Positions 34,243-43,276 of a DNA stretch of 64,000 nucleotides are shown here, piece after piece. The DNA is taken from the NCBI RefSeq assembly GCF_022513565.1, contig NZ_JAKWBE010000033.1, positions 27,654 to 91,653 of the forward strand, written 5' to 3'. A program made the position numbers and the translations under genes. Source of the DNA: Streptomyces gilvus (GTDB lineage Bacteria; Actinomycetota; Actinomycetes; Streptomycetales; Streptomycetaceae). The notes under the pieces are model-generated. The model ran no database searches, was not told the origin of the DNA, and saw only the letters and a list, made by a program, of their open reading frames with translations. Numbering within the stretch: the stretch's first letter is position 1; each line of letters opens with the position of its first letter.

Positions 34243-34516
34243 GTTCGGCCGAACAGCACGCCCGGTACCTCGCTCGTTGTGCGGGTGTGGAGGACGAGCG
34301 GAGCGCTCCGGACCATGACGAACCGGTCCGTTCGGCGTGTGCAGACGGATGGCCGCGGCCGGCGGGACAACTGCGTGGCGCGCTGAGGCACTGGGCCGAG
34401 GCCGCCCTGGCGTCGCGACTGGGGATCATGCCCAAGCCGCCGGAATCGGCCGACCCGGCGACTACCGAGGCGACCGGGCGGTGCGACGGCTGACGCCGAC
34501 TCGTAGGCTACGGGCC
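34243..34516. other. No recognisable gene between sigma factor and carbonic anhydrase
   Basis: A frame ending at 34493 reads ALRHWAEAALASRLGIMPKP, which is mildly protein-like but has no clear start or family. The stretch otherwise looks like promoter DNA for the carbonic anhydrase. Confidence 0.3.
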
Positions 34517-35158
34517 ATGAACGAGATCCCCACTCCGACGCCCTCGGAAGCCTTCGAGCTACTGGTGGCCGGTAACCAGCGCTTCGTCGCGGGCACCCCC
34601 GAGCACCCGAACCAGGACGCCACCCGCCGCGCCGAGATCGCACCGGGCCAGCAGCCCTTCGCCGTGCTGTTCGGGTGTTCCGACTCCCGGCTGGCCGCCG
34701 AGATCATCTTCGACCGCGGTCTGGGCGACCTGTTCGTGGTGCGCACCGCGGGTCACGTCGTGGGCGCGGAGGTGCTGGGCAGCATCGAGTACGGCGTGGA
34801 CGTGCTGGGCTGCCCACTCGTGGTGGTGCTCGGTCACGACTCGTGCGGCGCCGTCGGCGCGGCGTGCGCCGCGCTGGAGGACGGCATGGCACCCGCCGGG
34901 TACGTACGCGATGTGGTCGAGCGGGTGACCTCCAGCGTGCTGGCGGCGCGGGCCGCTGGACGGGTCGAGCCGGAGGAGATCCTCGCCGAGCACATAAGGC
35001 ACACCGTCGACCTGCTGCTCGACCGGTCCCGGGTACTCGCCGAGAAGGTGGCCGCCGGCCAGGCCGCCGTGGTGGGCCTGTGCTATCGCCTGGCCGACGG
35101 CAGCGCCCAGCTGGTCGCGGCCCGCGGCCTCGAGCCGCAAGTCGCCACCGCATCCTGA
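34517..35158 (+). CDS. Beta-class carbonic anhydrase
   Basis: 213 aa from ATG 34517. Zinc ligands and dyad are intact: Cys54-x-Asp56-x-Arg58 (FGCSDSRLAAE) and His107-x-x-Cys110 (LGHDSCGAV). The dimer-interface VRTAGHVVGAEVLGSIEYGV is conserved. Catalyses CO2 hydration to bicarbonate in the cytoplasm. Stand-alone; the usual SulP transporter is not adjacent. No strong ribosome-binding site precedes the ATG (CTACGGGCC), so a leaderless or weak start is possible. Confidence 0.95.
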   Translation: MNEIPTPTPSEAFELLVAGNQRFVAGTPEHPNQDATRRAEIAPGQQPFAVLFGCSDSRLAAEIIFDRGLGDLFVVRTAGHVVGAEVLGSIEYGVDVLGCPLVVVLGHDSCGAVGAACAALEDGMAPAGYVRDVVERVTSSVLAARAAGRVEPEEILAEHIRHTVDLLLDRSRVLAEKVAAGQAAVVGLCYRLADGSAQLVAARGLEPQVATAS

Positions 35159-35248
35159 CCACCCTGGCCACGGCCGCCCCGGGGCGAATTCGCCGTGGCC
35201 GGCCCGGGTGGCTGCGTGAGAGTCAGGGTGCCGGACGCGCTGTGCTGG

Positions 35249-36226
35249 TCACACCGTGGGCCGGGGTCCGGCGGCGCGGCGGAGCCGGTTGGCGATCGCG
35301 AGTCCCAGCCCCTCCTCAGCCGGCAGGGAGGCGACGATGAGATCGCAGCCTCGTTCGTCGAGCTCGCGCAGGAACCCGTACAGCTCGCGCGCGTAGGCAG
35401 CCGTCGAAGCGGGGACCGCCAGCACGGCGTGCGCCTTCACCGGGGCGTCGGCGAGGAACGGGGGGAGAAAAACACCCACCTGATGCCCCAGCTCCTGTGC
35501 GAGCTCTGCTTCAGCGACGACCTTCTCCGGTTCTACGAGGACGACCCGCGCGCGGGGCGCGTAGTGGGAGGGGTGCTGGCCCGGTACCCGGACACGGCTC
35601 GTCGAGGGGACGGCGATCGGGTACCCCAGTACCGCCTCGAGGTCCTCGCGTGTCACCCCGCCGGGCCGGAGGATGCTGGGGATCTTCCCCGTGGCGTCGA
35701 CGATGGTCGACTCGACGCCGACCTCGCAAGGGCCGCCGTCCAGGACGAAGTCGACCGCGTCCCCGAGCTCCGTACGAACGTGGTCCGCGGTGGTGGGGCT
35801 GACCGAGCCGAAGCGGTTGGCGGACGGGGCTGTGACACCACCGCCGAAGGACGACAGCAGGGCGAGTGCGACGGGGTGGTCGGGTACGCGCACGGCCACC
35901 GTCTCCAGCCCACCAGTCGCTTCGAGAGGCACCCGGTGACCGCGCCGCAGCACCAGCGTGAGGGGGCCCGGCCAGAAGTGTTCAGCCAGCAGACGCGCGG
36001 TCGCAGGCACGTCCTGGACCCAGTCGTCCAGGTGCTCCGCTCCGCCGATGTGGACGATCAGGGGGTGCGAGGGTGGGCGCCCCTTGACCTGGAAGATGCG
36101 CGCAACAGCGGCAGGATCTTCGGCGTCGGCCCCCAGACCGTAGACGGTTTCGGTCGGGAGGGCCACCAGGCCGCCGGCGCGCAGCACCTCGGCTGCCTTC
36201 TCAATGTCACTGGTTCTTGCCATCAC
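35249..36226 (-). CDS. L-threonylcarbamoyladenylate synthase (Sua5/YwlC type)
   Basis: 325 aa, with MARTS three nt after the first ATG as alternative start. YrdC domain: GGLVALPTETVYGLGADAED, then KGRPPSHPLIVHI, PGPLTLVLRR and VTAPSANRFGSVSPTTADHV, all family signatures. The C-terminal Sua5 domain (SHYAPRARVVLVEP and on) makes it the long form. Makes threonylcarbamoyl-AMP from threonine, bicarbonate and ATP for t6A37 of tRNA. Such core genes usually sit elsewhere in Streptomyces next to prmC, so this may be a second copy. It is convergent with a carbonic anhydrase, whose bicarbonate is a substrate of this enzyme. Confidence 0.95.
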   Translation of the reverse strand: MMARTSDIEKAAEVLRAGGLVALPTETVYGLGADAEDPAAVARIFQVKGRPPSHPLIVHIGGAEHLDDWVQDVPATARLLAEHFWPGPLTLVLRRGHRVPLEATGGLETVAVRVPDHPVALALLSSFGGGVTAPSANRFGSVSPTTADHVRTELGDAVDFVLDGGPCEVGVESTIVDATGKIPSILRPGGVTREDLEAVLGYPIAVPSTSRVRVPGQHPSHYAPRARVVLVEPEKVVAEAELAQELGHQVGVFLPPFLADAPVKAHAVLAVPASTAAYARELYGFLRELDERGCDLIVASLPAEEGLGLAIANRLRRAAGPRPTV

Positions 36227-36469
36227 CCTCGCAATCCTCCCACCGTTTCACTCTCCCACCCTCCATGCTCTGGCCAGCGCATGAGGACGAGGCCACGGCT
36301 GTCGGTGCCTCGTGGGAAAAGTCCGGCGAGGAGGTGACCGAACACAGCGTCGCGCGAGGGAACTCCACCGGCACGGAACCGACCTGCAGGAGTTGAGCGC
36401 CGCCGGCGTTCCGAACCAGCTCACCGCGCGCTGACCGATACTCACCATGATCGACAGAGCAGCCACTTC

Positions 36470-36910
36470 TCAGCGCAGCTGCTCGGCCAGTCCGACGATG
36501 ATGCCCTCCGGGCCGCGGACGTAGCACAGGAGATAGCTGTCCTCGAACCTGGCGATCTCACCGACGAGTTCGGCACCGTGAGGGCGTAGCCGGGCAACGG
36601 TGTCCTCGATGTCGTCGACGGCGAACATGACGCGGTGCGTGCCCACGGTGTTGTGCGGCCGGTTGCACGGCCCGGCGCTGATCACCTCGGGACTGCGGTA
36701 CTTCGCCAGCTCGAGCCGGCTGTGACCGTCCGGGGTCCGGAGCATCGCGATCTCACAGCGGACGCCCTCGAGCCCGGTGCACTGGTCGGCGAAGAGGCCC
36801 TCGATCTCCGACCTGCCCTCCAGCCCCATGCCGAGTTCCACGAAGAACGCGATGGCGGCATCCATGTCCTCGACGACGATGCCGACGTTGTCCATCCGCT
36901 GAATCGCCAT
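36470..36910 (-). CDS. VOC-superfamily (glyoxalase/bleomycin-resistance fold) protein
   Basis: 146 aa from ATG 36910 with AAGGAG upstream. Two beta-alpha-beta-beta-beta modules: MDNVGIVVEDMDAAIAFFVE, then LGMGLEGR and SRLELAKYRSP; then HRVMFAVDDIEDTVARLRPH, then GAELVGEIARFEDSYLLCYV and RGPEGIIVGLAEQL. Likely metal positions are Asn/Asp8 region, Glu in SRLELAK, His in THRVMF and Glu in GPEGIIV. Lyase, dioxygenase or resistance roles are all possible. Confidence 0.9.
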   Translation of the reverse strand: MAIQRMDNVGIVVEDMDAAIAFFVELGMGLEGRSEIEGLFADQCTGLEGVRCEIAMLRTPDGHSRLELAKYRSPEVISAGPCNRPHNTVGTHRVMFAVDDIEDTVARLRPHGAELVGEIARFEDSYLLCYVRGPEGIIVGLAEQLR

Positions 36911-37040
36911 GCCGGTTTCTCCTTCATCCTCGTGCAGCCGGTGGTGGCCGCTGCTTTCCCGGGGACGGAGCCGGTGGCACTTTCTCGACATACGCAGACC
37001 ACCGAACTCCGAAACACCTGGCGCGTGCCTCAGCGCCGCT

Positions 37041-37757
37041 TCAGCAGAACGGTCGGAACTCCTTGAAGCCCGGCGTTGGCCGCGGATCGGGCAGCCGGTA
37101 GGCGCCGACCCGCACACGGCCGTTGGCCGGGTCGGCGGTCCCGTCGGCCAGAGCGCCCGGTATCGGACGCCACCCCAGATTCGTCTCGAAGTACGCCACG
37201 GCAGCGCCGACCGATGGCCACCACACATCGTCGAGCAGCACGACGCCGCCAGGTCGGACGATCTCACCCAGGAAGTGGAGATCGACGAACACGTTGTGGA
37301 AGTGGTGGCTGCCGTCGACGAACGCCGCGTCCGCGGCGAAGCCCGCGTCGGCCAACCGGGCAAGGAACCGCTGCGATGGCTCGGTCACCAACTCTGCGAT
37401 GTCGTGCAGGCCGGCGCTGCGCAGCAGTTCCCACCCGACACCGTCGTACGCCGTGAACTGGAACGGGTCGATCACCACATGCCGCGGGTTCCGTGAACCG
37501 GTGCGCAGCAGCGCCTCGCTGATCGCCAGCGCCGAGCTGGCATACGCGAGTCCGATCTCGACGACCGTTTCGACTCGCTCGTCCACCAGGAGATCACGTA
37601 CCTGATCACCGTCGCGCTGCGGCAGAGTGACGGTGGCGAAGTCCGGACCGCCATCGGGACTCCGAGGTGGCCCGTGCTCGGCAAGCTTGCAGCGTACGGC
37701 GGCCACTCGATCCGCCCACTCGCCTGCGACTCCGTCCGGTTGCACGATCGAGTTCAC
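37041..37757 (-). CDS. Class I SAM-dependent methyltransferase
   Basis: 238 aa from GTG 37757, chosen because AAGGAG lies 7 nt upstream; the longer frame from 37784 has none. Motif I: VETVVEIGLAYASSALAISE; then HVVIDPFQF (acidic end of strand 2), AAFVDGSHHFHNVFVDLHFL and GGVVLLDDVWWPSVGAAVAY. VDGSHHFHNVF.D is typical of O-methyltransferase-like (MDMC/cephalosporin-hydroxylase type) proteins that bind a metal. Substrate unknown; no biosynthetic cluster around. Confidence 0.88.
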   Translation of the reverse strand: MNSIVQPDGVAGEWADRVAAVRCKLAEHGPPRSPDGGPDFATVTLPQRDGDQVRDLLVDERVETVVEIGLAYASSALAISEALLRTGSRNPRHVVIDPFQFTAYDGVGWELLRSAGLHDIAELVTEPSQRFLARLADAGFAADAAFVDGSHHFHNVFVDLHFLGEIVRPGGVVLLDDVWWPSVGAAVAYFETNLGWRPIPGALADGTADPANGRVRVGAYRLPDPRPTPGFKEFRPFC

Positions 37758-37963
37758 CAGGACACTCCTTCTGGCTGAGGGCACGGAACGTGGCCAACTG
37801 TGACACTCAGAGCGGCCGACTGCCGAAGCTCACCGCTTGGCATGCCTGCGGCCGATCGCGACGGATGCCGGTACAACTGTTCGACGTCGGCGTGTGTCTG
37901 ATGTACGGAATTTGCCTTCCCCGGCTTGCCGTTCCTCCTCGTCACTTCACCCAGAGGTAGTAC

Positions 37964-39178
37964 ATGGTCCGCAGCGATCACAGCTTCCGTACACTTCGCA
38001 GGGCGTTCGGAACCATCGGCGCCGGCGCACTGATCACGTTGGGTACCGCTCCCTGCGCCGTGGCCGATGGTTCCGGGACCGGGCTGGTGCTGGGGACCAT
38101 CGCACCGATCAGCGGAGTGCAGCCGGGGAGCACCTTCGAAGCGCCGGTCACCTTCGGCAACAAGGGCACCGAGGCGCTGCAGAAGGTCTGGCTGCGGTAC
38201 ACAGTCACCCGTGGGTTGGATTACGCCGACGTGCCCTCGAACTGCGTGCGGTGGGACATCCACTCGTACGACGAGTTGCCGCCCAGATCCCAGCTGACCT
38301 GCGAGTTCGACCAGGCGGTTGAGCCAGGTGTCGTGTACGCGCCCGAGAAGCTGCCCCTCAAGGCTCTGGACCGGGCGCTGTACGACGATCTCGACGTCGC
38401 CGTCGGGGACTACGACTTCGGCGCCGACGAAGGCGCCCGCGGGCCCGTGCGTGGAACGGCTCCCGCGGCGAAGCTGGTGGAGCGGCCCGGCTCCGTGCTC
38501 ACCGGCAGTAGCTCGGGGAACTATGCCGAGGCCCGGGTGCGGGTGAACGCGGCGAACACGGCCGACTTCCAGGTGTCGGGAGCGCAGGTGAAGGGCCGGG
38601 TCGGAGACACCATCGACCTGCAGGTGAAGTTCACCAACGCCGGCCCCGCCTGGGTGCTGGTGGAACCGGGACCTCCGGTGCCGACCCGAGTCCTGATCAA
38701 GATTCCCTCGGGTACGACCGCGGTCAAGGCACCCCCGTGCAAGAAGCCGGCAGCCGGAACCTACGAATGCTACGTCGCACAGGGTTGGGTGGAGGAGGAC
38801 CAGGTGAACACCTACTCCTTCAAGCTGAAGATCGACAAGGCGGTGTCGGGAGCCAAGGGCTCGGTGGCCCTCAATGCCGAATCCCGCCCGTACGACGTGA
38901 ACAAGGCGAACGACAAGGCCGACATCCTGCTCGACGTCGACGGAAGCGGGTCGGCGGGCGGTTCGGGTTCGAGCGACGGAGGCGGGACGCCGAGGGCATC
39001 CGGGACCACCGGCAGCTCCTCGGCCACCGGATCTTCGGGGAGCGCCTCCGCCACTGGCGGTGACCTCGCCGCCACCGGTTCCGGTCCTGCGCTGCCCTTC
39101 GCGGGTGCCGCGGCCGCGGTCGTAGCCGCCGGTGCGGGGACGGTCCTGCTCGTACGTCGCCGCGCGGCCCGGCGGTAA
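37964..39178 (+). CDS. Surface protein with LAATG sortase-E-type anchor
   Basis: 404 aa. Signal peptide at 1-35 (FGTIGAGALITLGTAPCAVA). The mature part is a beta-rich adhesin-like region with conserved cysteines (PSNCVRWD, QLTCEF, PPCKKP, YECYV). A Ser/Gly/Thr spacer (about 330-365) leads to LAATG, a hydrophobic helix (LPFAGAAAAVVAAGAGTVLL) and an RRRAARR tail. LAxTG is the motif of class E sortases in Streptomyces, which covalently link proteins to the cell wall. No sortase gene in the window. Confidence 0.88.
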   Translation: MVRSDHSFRTLRRAFGTIGAGALITLGTAPCAVADGSGTGLVLGTIAPISGVQPGSTFEAPVTFGNKGTEALQKVWLRYTVTRGLDYADVPSNCVRWDIHSYDELPPRSQLTCEFDQAVEPGVVYAPEKLPLKALDRALYDDLDVAVGDYDFGADEGARGPVRGTAPAAKLVERPGSVLTGSSSGNYAEARVRVNAANTADFQVSGAQVKGRVGDTIDLQVKFTNAGPAWVLVEPGPPVPTRVLIKIPSGTTAVKAPPCKKPAAGTYECYVAQGWVEEDQVNTYSFKLKIDKAVSGAKGSVALNAESRPYDVNKANDKADILLDVDGSGSAGGSGSSDGGGTPRASGTTGSSSATGSSGSASATGGDLAATGSGPALPFAGAAAAVVAAGAGTVLLVRRRAARR

Positions 39179-39504
39179 CCCGTTCCGCCGCGCAAGGGCA
39201 GACGATGACGGCGTACGACGTCGGGTACGGTTCTGTCCGCGTCGAGGCTGCCTTCCACGCGTGCCGGGTCGGGGTCGGCGAGGCTGTCGCCGCCACTTGC
39301 AGCCCTCCGTCCAGGACCCGGAGCACGAGAACGTCCGGCCCGACGACGTCGCGAAGCTGTGGAACCTGGTCGTCCGGGAAACGTCACCGCCGCTACACCG
39401 CAGCGGCGGGCACCTGAGCCCCACCCCGACACATGTGACCGAGTGGCCCGAGCGGCCTCGCCGACCGCCCGGCGCACTCACGCCGATGGCGAAAGGGGCG
39501 CTTC
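39179..39504. other. 326-nt stretch without a recognisable gene
   Basis: Convergent 3' ends of the surface protein and the membrane-anchored protein. Reading frames look like shadows. GC-rich inverted repeats occur just after the surface-protein stop (about 39163-39193) and may terminate it. Confidence 0.4.
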
Positions 39505-40224
39505 CTAGGCCGTTGAGACGTTGAAACTCATGACGTCGATCGAGTTGATCGCCCGCCATTGGTCCTGGCTGTAGCCGTCCCACCCCTTGGCCGCGCGGTC
39601 GGCCGGGAACTTGGCGGCCTGGTCGCGGCCCACGAGGACGAGCATGTAGATCTGCCCGATGCCCTTGACGCCCGGGTATCCGACCGGCCGGTTGTCGTCC
39701 TCCCAGCAGCCGGCGGAGGTCGGTGTCACGGGCGTGGCCGGATAGTAGCGGTTGTTCCCGGGATTCCCGAACGTGTCCTTGGTCTTGGGGTCGGGGCGTC
39801 TGATGAGGTAGAGGACCTGGCCGGCGGGCACATCGAGATTGAGCTGTCCCTTGACGCTGATTTCCGGGTTGGCGTCCGGAGTCACCGTCGAGTAGACCGC
39901 GGGCCGTTGACGGTTGGCAAAGAGCGATTCGTTGTAGCGCGAGGCCGGTGGCTGGTACCAGGAGTCGCCGAGTCGGTCGAGGTCGCACGGATCGGCGAGG
40001 GTGAGGTTCGGGCTGGTCGTGACACTCGTCGGTGTCCCGTGTGTTGGGTCCGGCGTCTTCCCGTCGTGCGTCAGCACGGCAGGGATGACCGCTGCCGCCA
40101 CGGCTGCCAAGCCCGCGATGACAGCGATTTTGATCCCGTTCTTTCCGCCGCCGCTCTCCTCGGTCTCGCTCCGCGCGCCAGGCGTCGCCGTGTCGTCAGA
40201 GGACCCAGTATCGGTGTTTGTCAT
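39505..40224 (-). CDS. Membrane-anchored extracellular protein of unknown function
   Basis: 239 aa from ATG 40224 (GGGGGGA 7 nt upstream; an ATG at 40230 overlaps that site). A charged cytoplasmic N-terminus (SDDTATPGARSETEESGGGK) is followed by one helix (IKIAVIAGLAAVAAAVIPAV) and an extracellular domain with ADPCDLDRLGDSW and SAGCWEDDNRP, a likely disulphide pair. The family is unknown to me. Similar one-helix Streptomyces proteins carry lipoprotein-like or DUF3558-type outer domains; DPC(D/x)L near the helix resembles those. Confidence 0.7.
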   Translation of the reverse strand: MTNTDTGSSDDTATPGARSETEESGGGKNGIKIAVIAGLAAVAAAVIPAVLTHDGKTPDPTHGTPTSVTTSPNLTLADPCDLDRLGDSWYQPPASRYNESLFANRQRPAVYSTVTPDANPEISVKGQLNLDVPAGQVLYLIRRPDPKTKDTFGNPGNNRYYPATPVTPTSAGCWEDDNRPVGYPGVKGIGQIYMLVLVGRDQAAKFPADRAAKGWDGYSQDQWRAINSIDVMSFNVSTA

Positions 40225-40481
40225 TTGCATCCCCCCAAGGTCAGAAGTCCGTATTAGCGGATGACCGGAATTCCGGAAAGCGGCGTACGGGCGTGGACCG
40301 GGGGGTGCGCAGTGTCTCCTCGCGCGCCCCCCGGCGGGGCCTGGTGGGGTGTGCCATCACGGGACATGCCCCATAGGCACGGTGCATCTGACTCTCTTTC
40401 GGTGAATGCCCTCTGTGTCCGTAAGTAGCGCTGTATGGTCTTCGGTTCCGGGCGCACTGTCGCGCCTCGGGGGGCAAGGGG

Positions 40482-41205
40482 GTGCGGGGCTTGCCGTTGG
40501 TGTTCGTGCATGGGGTCGCCAACCGGATCGACCGGGAACAGGTCGAGGAGACGAGCGCTCGACGCTCTCTGTTCGCCCGGTACGTGACGGCGTCCTGGGC
40601 GCGGCCGGACGGAGGACGGCCCGAGATCTACCAGCCGTACTGGGGAGGTTCGGGAGCGTCACTCGCGTGGGGCGGAGCGAGTATCCCCCACCGGGACCAC
40701 GCGGCCGAGGAGTTCGGCACGTCCCCGGATGATCCGTTGGCGCAGGTCGTGGCCGGCGTCGTACCCGAGGGCGCGCCCCCATGTGAGCGCCTGCTCACTA
40801 CGGCCCGGCATTCCATGGCCGACGCGATCGACCTGTTGCTGGCAGCAGCCCTGCTGAGTTCGCCCCGGCAGGCCGACGCGCTCGCGGCGTCGTCGTACGC
40901 CGCGCTGTCGTCGGTGCGGGCCGATCCACGTCCGGCGTGGCTGGACGATGTGGCCGACGACGAGGCGTTCGCCGTGCGGCTGTGCGACTGTGCGACTGTG
41001 CGACATGCTCGACGCCGCTGCCGAACCGGCCTCGTCTCGGGAGGAGTTCGGCGGAGGTGTACGTGCCGCTCTGATGGGGGCGGTGTCACGGGTGCGTGGC
41101 AGCGCGGTCGCCGCAGCCGGTGCGCAGGCCGCCGACGGCCTGCGGTCGTGGCTGCTGCCGCCCGTCGTCGAGTTCCTGTGCCCAGCCACGGCCGACACGC
41201 GGTGA
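40482..41205 (+). pseudogene. Alpha/beta-hydrolase-like protein, frame broken by a triple 8-bp repeat
   Basis: From GTG 40482 (GGGGGCAAGGG upstream) the protein reads MRGLPLVFVHGVANRIDREQ, an oxyanion-type HG start, then IYQPYWGG and a helical region. At 40980-41003 three tandem copies of CTGTGCGA shift the frame. The native continuation DMLDAAAEPASSREEFGGGV, then MGAVSRVRGSAVAAAGAQAA, is in the next frame and ends at 41205. One repeat copy would restore a 235-aa protein. No GxSxG serine is present, so the hydrolase function is doubtful even when in frame. Confidence 0.6.
40980..41003 (+). repeat. CTGTGCGA x 3 tandem repeat inside a gene
   Basis: Three perfect head-to-tail copies (40980-40987, 40988-40995, 40996-41003), followed by CATG. 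With one or four copies the flanking frames join; with two or three they do not. Confidence 0.95.
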
Positions 41206-41522
41206 AGCCGACCAGTCGCCACCGGCGCCGCCGCGCCGAGTGCCGGCCTTCGGGGCCTTGCGATACCGCCATCTGCCGGTTCAGCTCGGGGACGGTCTCC
41301 CACCCCGGGATCTGGCAAAACGTCGGGGACTTGGAGCAGGCCGTCCACCCCTTGGACCGCCAAGTGCAGCGACACGCCTACCAGTCAGTTGGAAACCACC
41401 CCGTGCGAGAAGCCCCCTGATCAGGCACCGTCCGTTCCCTGCTCAACCCTTTGCCCCGTCACCCGGGCCCTTCCGGACCCGGGGGCATCGCAGTGCCGCA
41501 ACAGCCCTGTCGCCGCCGGAGG
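41206..41522. other. 317-nt stretch without a recognisable gene
   Basis: Lies between the convergent ends of the repeat-broken gene and the GH30 gene. No frame is convincing. Confidence 0.4.
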
Positions 41523-42833
41523 TCACCCGGTGACGAAGGTCGTCAGGCTCTGAGCGGGAAGCTGTCCTGTGAAGGAACCGTTCGACACGGTGATCCTGCT
41601 CTGGGACGCGAGGTTCCTGCCCGCGTCCGTCAACCAGGACGACACGCCGGACGAGGCGTTGTTCCGCAGGGTGAACTGCTGACTCACCTGCGCGGTCCCC
41701 TTGTTGACGGCCACGATGACCACACGGGAGCCGCTCCCCCTGTACGCCGAGAGGTAGACGTTCGGCTGGGGGGTCGCAGTCACCGCGATCCGCACATGCC
41801 CCGGGCGGACGAACTTCGAGAAGTGCGCGAGGCTCGCACCGCGCTTGCTGATCCGACCGTCCTCCCGCATGGGGCCGTAGGCTCGACGGATGTACCACCA
41901 CACGTACGCCTGGAACTCGGCGTCCACCATCGCGCGATGGACGTGTTCCCCGACGTCCAGCGCCTGGGGCCACAGATCGGCCGAGTCGCTGCTGTTGGGG
42001 TAGTACACCTCGGTCATCCACAGTTCCTTGCCCGCGCCCTTCTGCTTGAAGAGGGGATAGGGGAAGTTCTGGAACGGTGTGCCGTACAGGTGCGCCCCGA
42101 GGATGTCCAGGTTGGCGAGGGCGGCGGGGTCGTTGAGGATCGGGTCCGAGAAGCTCTTCACGTACTGGAAGGACTCCGGAGCGATCACCTTTGTGCTGAT
42201 CGAGCCGGCGTTCTCGCGCAGGAACCTGGTCATCTCGCTCGGGGTCCACCACGTCCAGTCATGAGCGTAGTCGGGCTCGTTCTGCACCGAGATGGCGTAC
42301 AGGTTGACCCCGTTGCTCCGCATGTACGCGACGAAGTCGTTCAGGTGCTGCGCATAGGCGCCGTACATGTCGTAGCGGAGCCGCTTCGCGTCGGTCTGCT
42401 GGCCGTGGACGAAGGTCTCGACCATCTGAGCGGGCGGATTCCACGGCGAGGCGAAGACGGTCGCCCCGAGCTCGATCGCCCGTTTCGCGGTCGCGACCTC
42501 GCGGCTCCAGTTCGCCCGGTCCTCGGAGACGAAGATTCTCAGCATGGAGAGTCCGAGCTGTCCGTCGCCGTTGCCGAAGGCCGTGTCTCTCTGGGCAGCC
42601 GTCAGATCACCGATCCAGAGCGGGTGGTTCATGCCGCCGAATCCGCGAATCTTCTGCCGCGTCGCGGACGGGTCGACGATCACCGCGGCAGCCGCCGCGG
42701 ACGGGGTACGGGGTGCTCCCACAGCCGGTGTCGCGGCAGCGAGCACCGGCAGAGCGCTCATGGTCGCGAGGACGGATCGGCGACTGGGGTGTTCCGGTCC
42801 TGCTGCGCCGGAACCATTGCGGCGTAACGACAT
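41523..42833 (-). CDS. Secreted GH30 glycoside hydrolase (xylanase/glucuronoxylanase type)
   Basis: 436 aa, AAGGAGGAG 3 nt before the ATG. A twin-arginine-like signal (SRRSVLATMSALPVLAAATP) is followed by the (beta/alpha)8 barrel: KIRGFGGMNHPLWIGDLTAA, acid/base Glu186 (ISVQNEPDYAHDWTWW) and nucleophile Glu275 (LWMTEVYYPN). The C-terminal beta-domain ends with TVSNGSFTGQLPAQSLTTFV. WTWWTPSE and the short linker fit subfamily 8, endoxylanases needing glucuronic-acid side chains. Promoter holds xylan- and cellobiose-type regulator boxes. Confidence 0.92.
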   Translation of the reverse strand: MSLRRNGSGAAGPEHPSRRSVLATMSALPVLAAATPAVGAPRTPSAAAAAVIVDPSATRQKIRGFGGMNHPLWIGDLTAAQRDTAFGNGDGQLGLSMLRIFVSEDRANWSREVATAKRAIELGATVFASPWNPPAQMVETFVHGQQTDAKRLRYDMYGAYAQHLNDFVAYMRSNGVNLYAISVQNEPDYAHDWTWWTPSEMTRFLRENAGSISTKVIAPESFQYVKSFSDPILNDPAALANLDILGAHLYGTPFQNFPYPLFKQKGAGKELWMTEVYYPNSSDSADLWPQALDVGEHVHRAMVDAEFQAYVWWYIRRAYGPMREDGRISKRGASLAHFSKFVRPGHVRIAVTATPQPNVYLSAYRGSGSRVVIVAVNKGTAQVSQQFTLRNNASSGVSSWLTDAGRNLASQSRITVSNGSFTGQLPAQSLTTFVTG

Positions 42834-42928
42834 TGCTCCTCCTTGTGGACTTCGCTCTGACGCGTGCTCACTTGTTCGCGCGTCTCGGGACCGGCGTCGC
42901 CTTGTCGCACCGCCCTGGTGCAGCGTTA

Positions 42929-42939
42929 CGAAACTTTCG
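42929..42939. promoter_or_regulatory. CGAAACTTTCG palindrome, xylan-type regulatory box
   Basis: CGAAA-C-TTTCG, a perfect 11-bp palindrome 96 nt upstream of the GH30 start. Similar boxes are described in front of Streptomyces xylanase genes as targets of xylan/xylobiose regulators (from memory). Confidence 0.65.
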
Positions 42940-43016
42940 ACTTCAGACGAGGCGGCTACGGCCGCAATCGCCGACAGAGTGTCGGAGGTCCTGGGACGTT
43001 TGGGAACAGTGAGTGT

Positions 43017-43028
43017 GGGAGCGCTCCC
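43017..43028. promoter_or_regulatory. GGGAGCGCTCCC palindrome, CebR-like operator
   Basis: Perfect 12-bp palindrome preceded by T, 184 nt upstream of the GH30 start. It matches the LacI-family CebR consensus TGGGAGCGCTCCCA at 13 of 14 positions. Confidence 0.65.
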
Positions 43029-43276
43029 TTCTCTTCGAATGTTTCGGGGAAGCGAACGATCGTAAGGTGGTGTAGGGGACCGTAAGTTGGCCGTGTTCCG
43101 GCGTCAAGACTTGCCGCACTGCAAAGATTCCGGCTCCGGTTCGTTCTCCGAACTCCTCACGCCAGGAGCGAGGGTCGCCCCGACGGCGAGGGCTGCACTG
43201 TCCGCCACCTCGTCCAGGTGCTCGGCCACCACCAAATGCGGGCCAGAGCACGGCACTTTGTTGCCGGGCCCCGGTC
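43029..43276. other. No clear gene; possible coding scrap on the minus strand
   Basis: The reverse frame from about 43256 to 43104 reads SGPHLVVAEHLDEVADSAAL, then AVGATLAPGVRSSE, which looks coding but matches no family I know and has no start. Confidence 0.25.
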
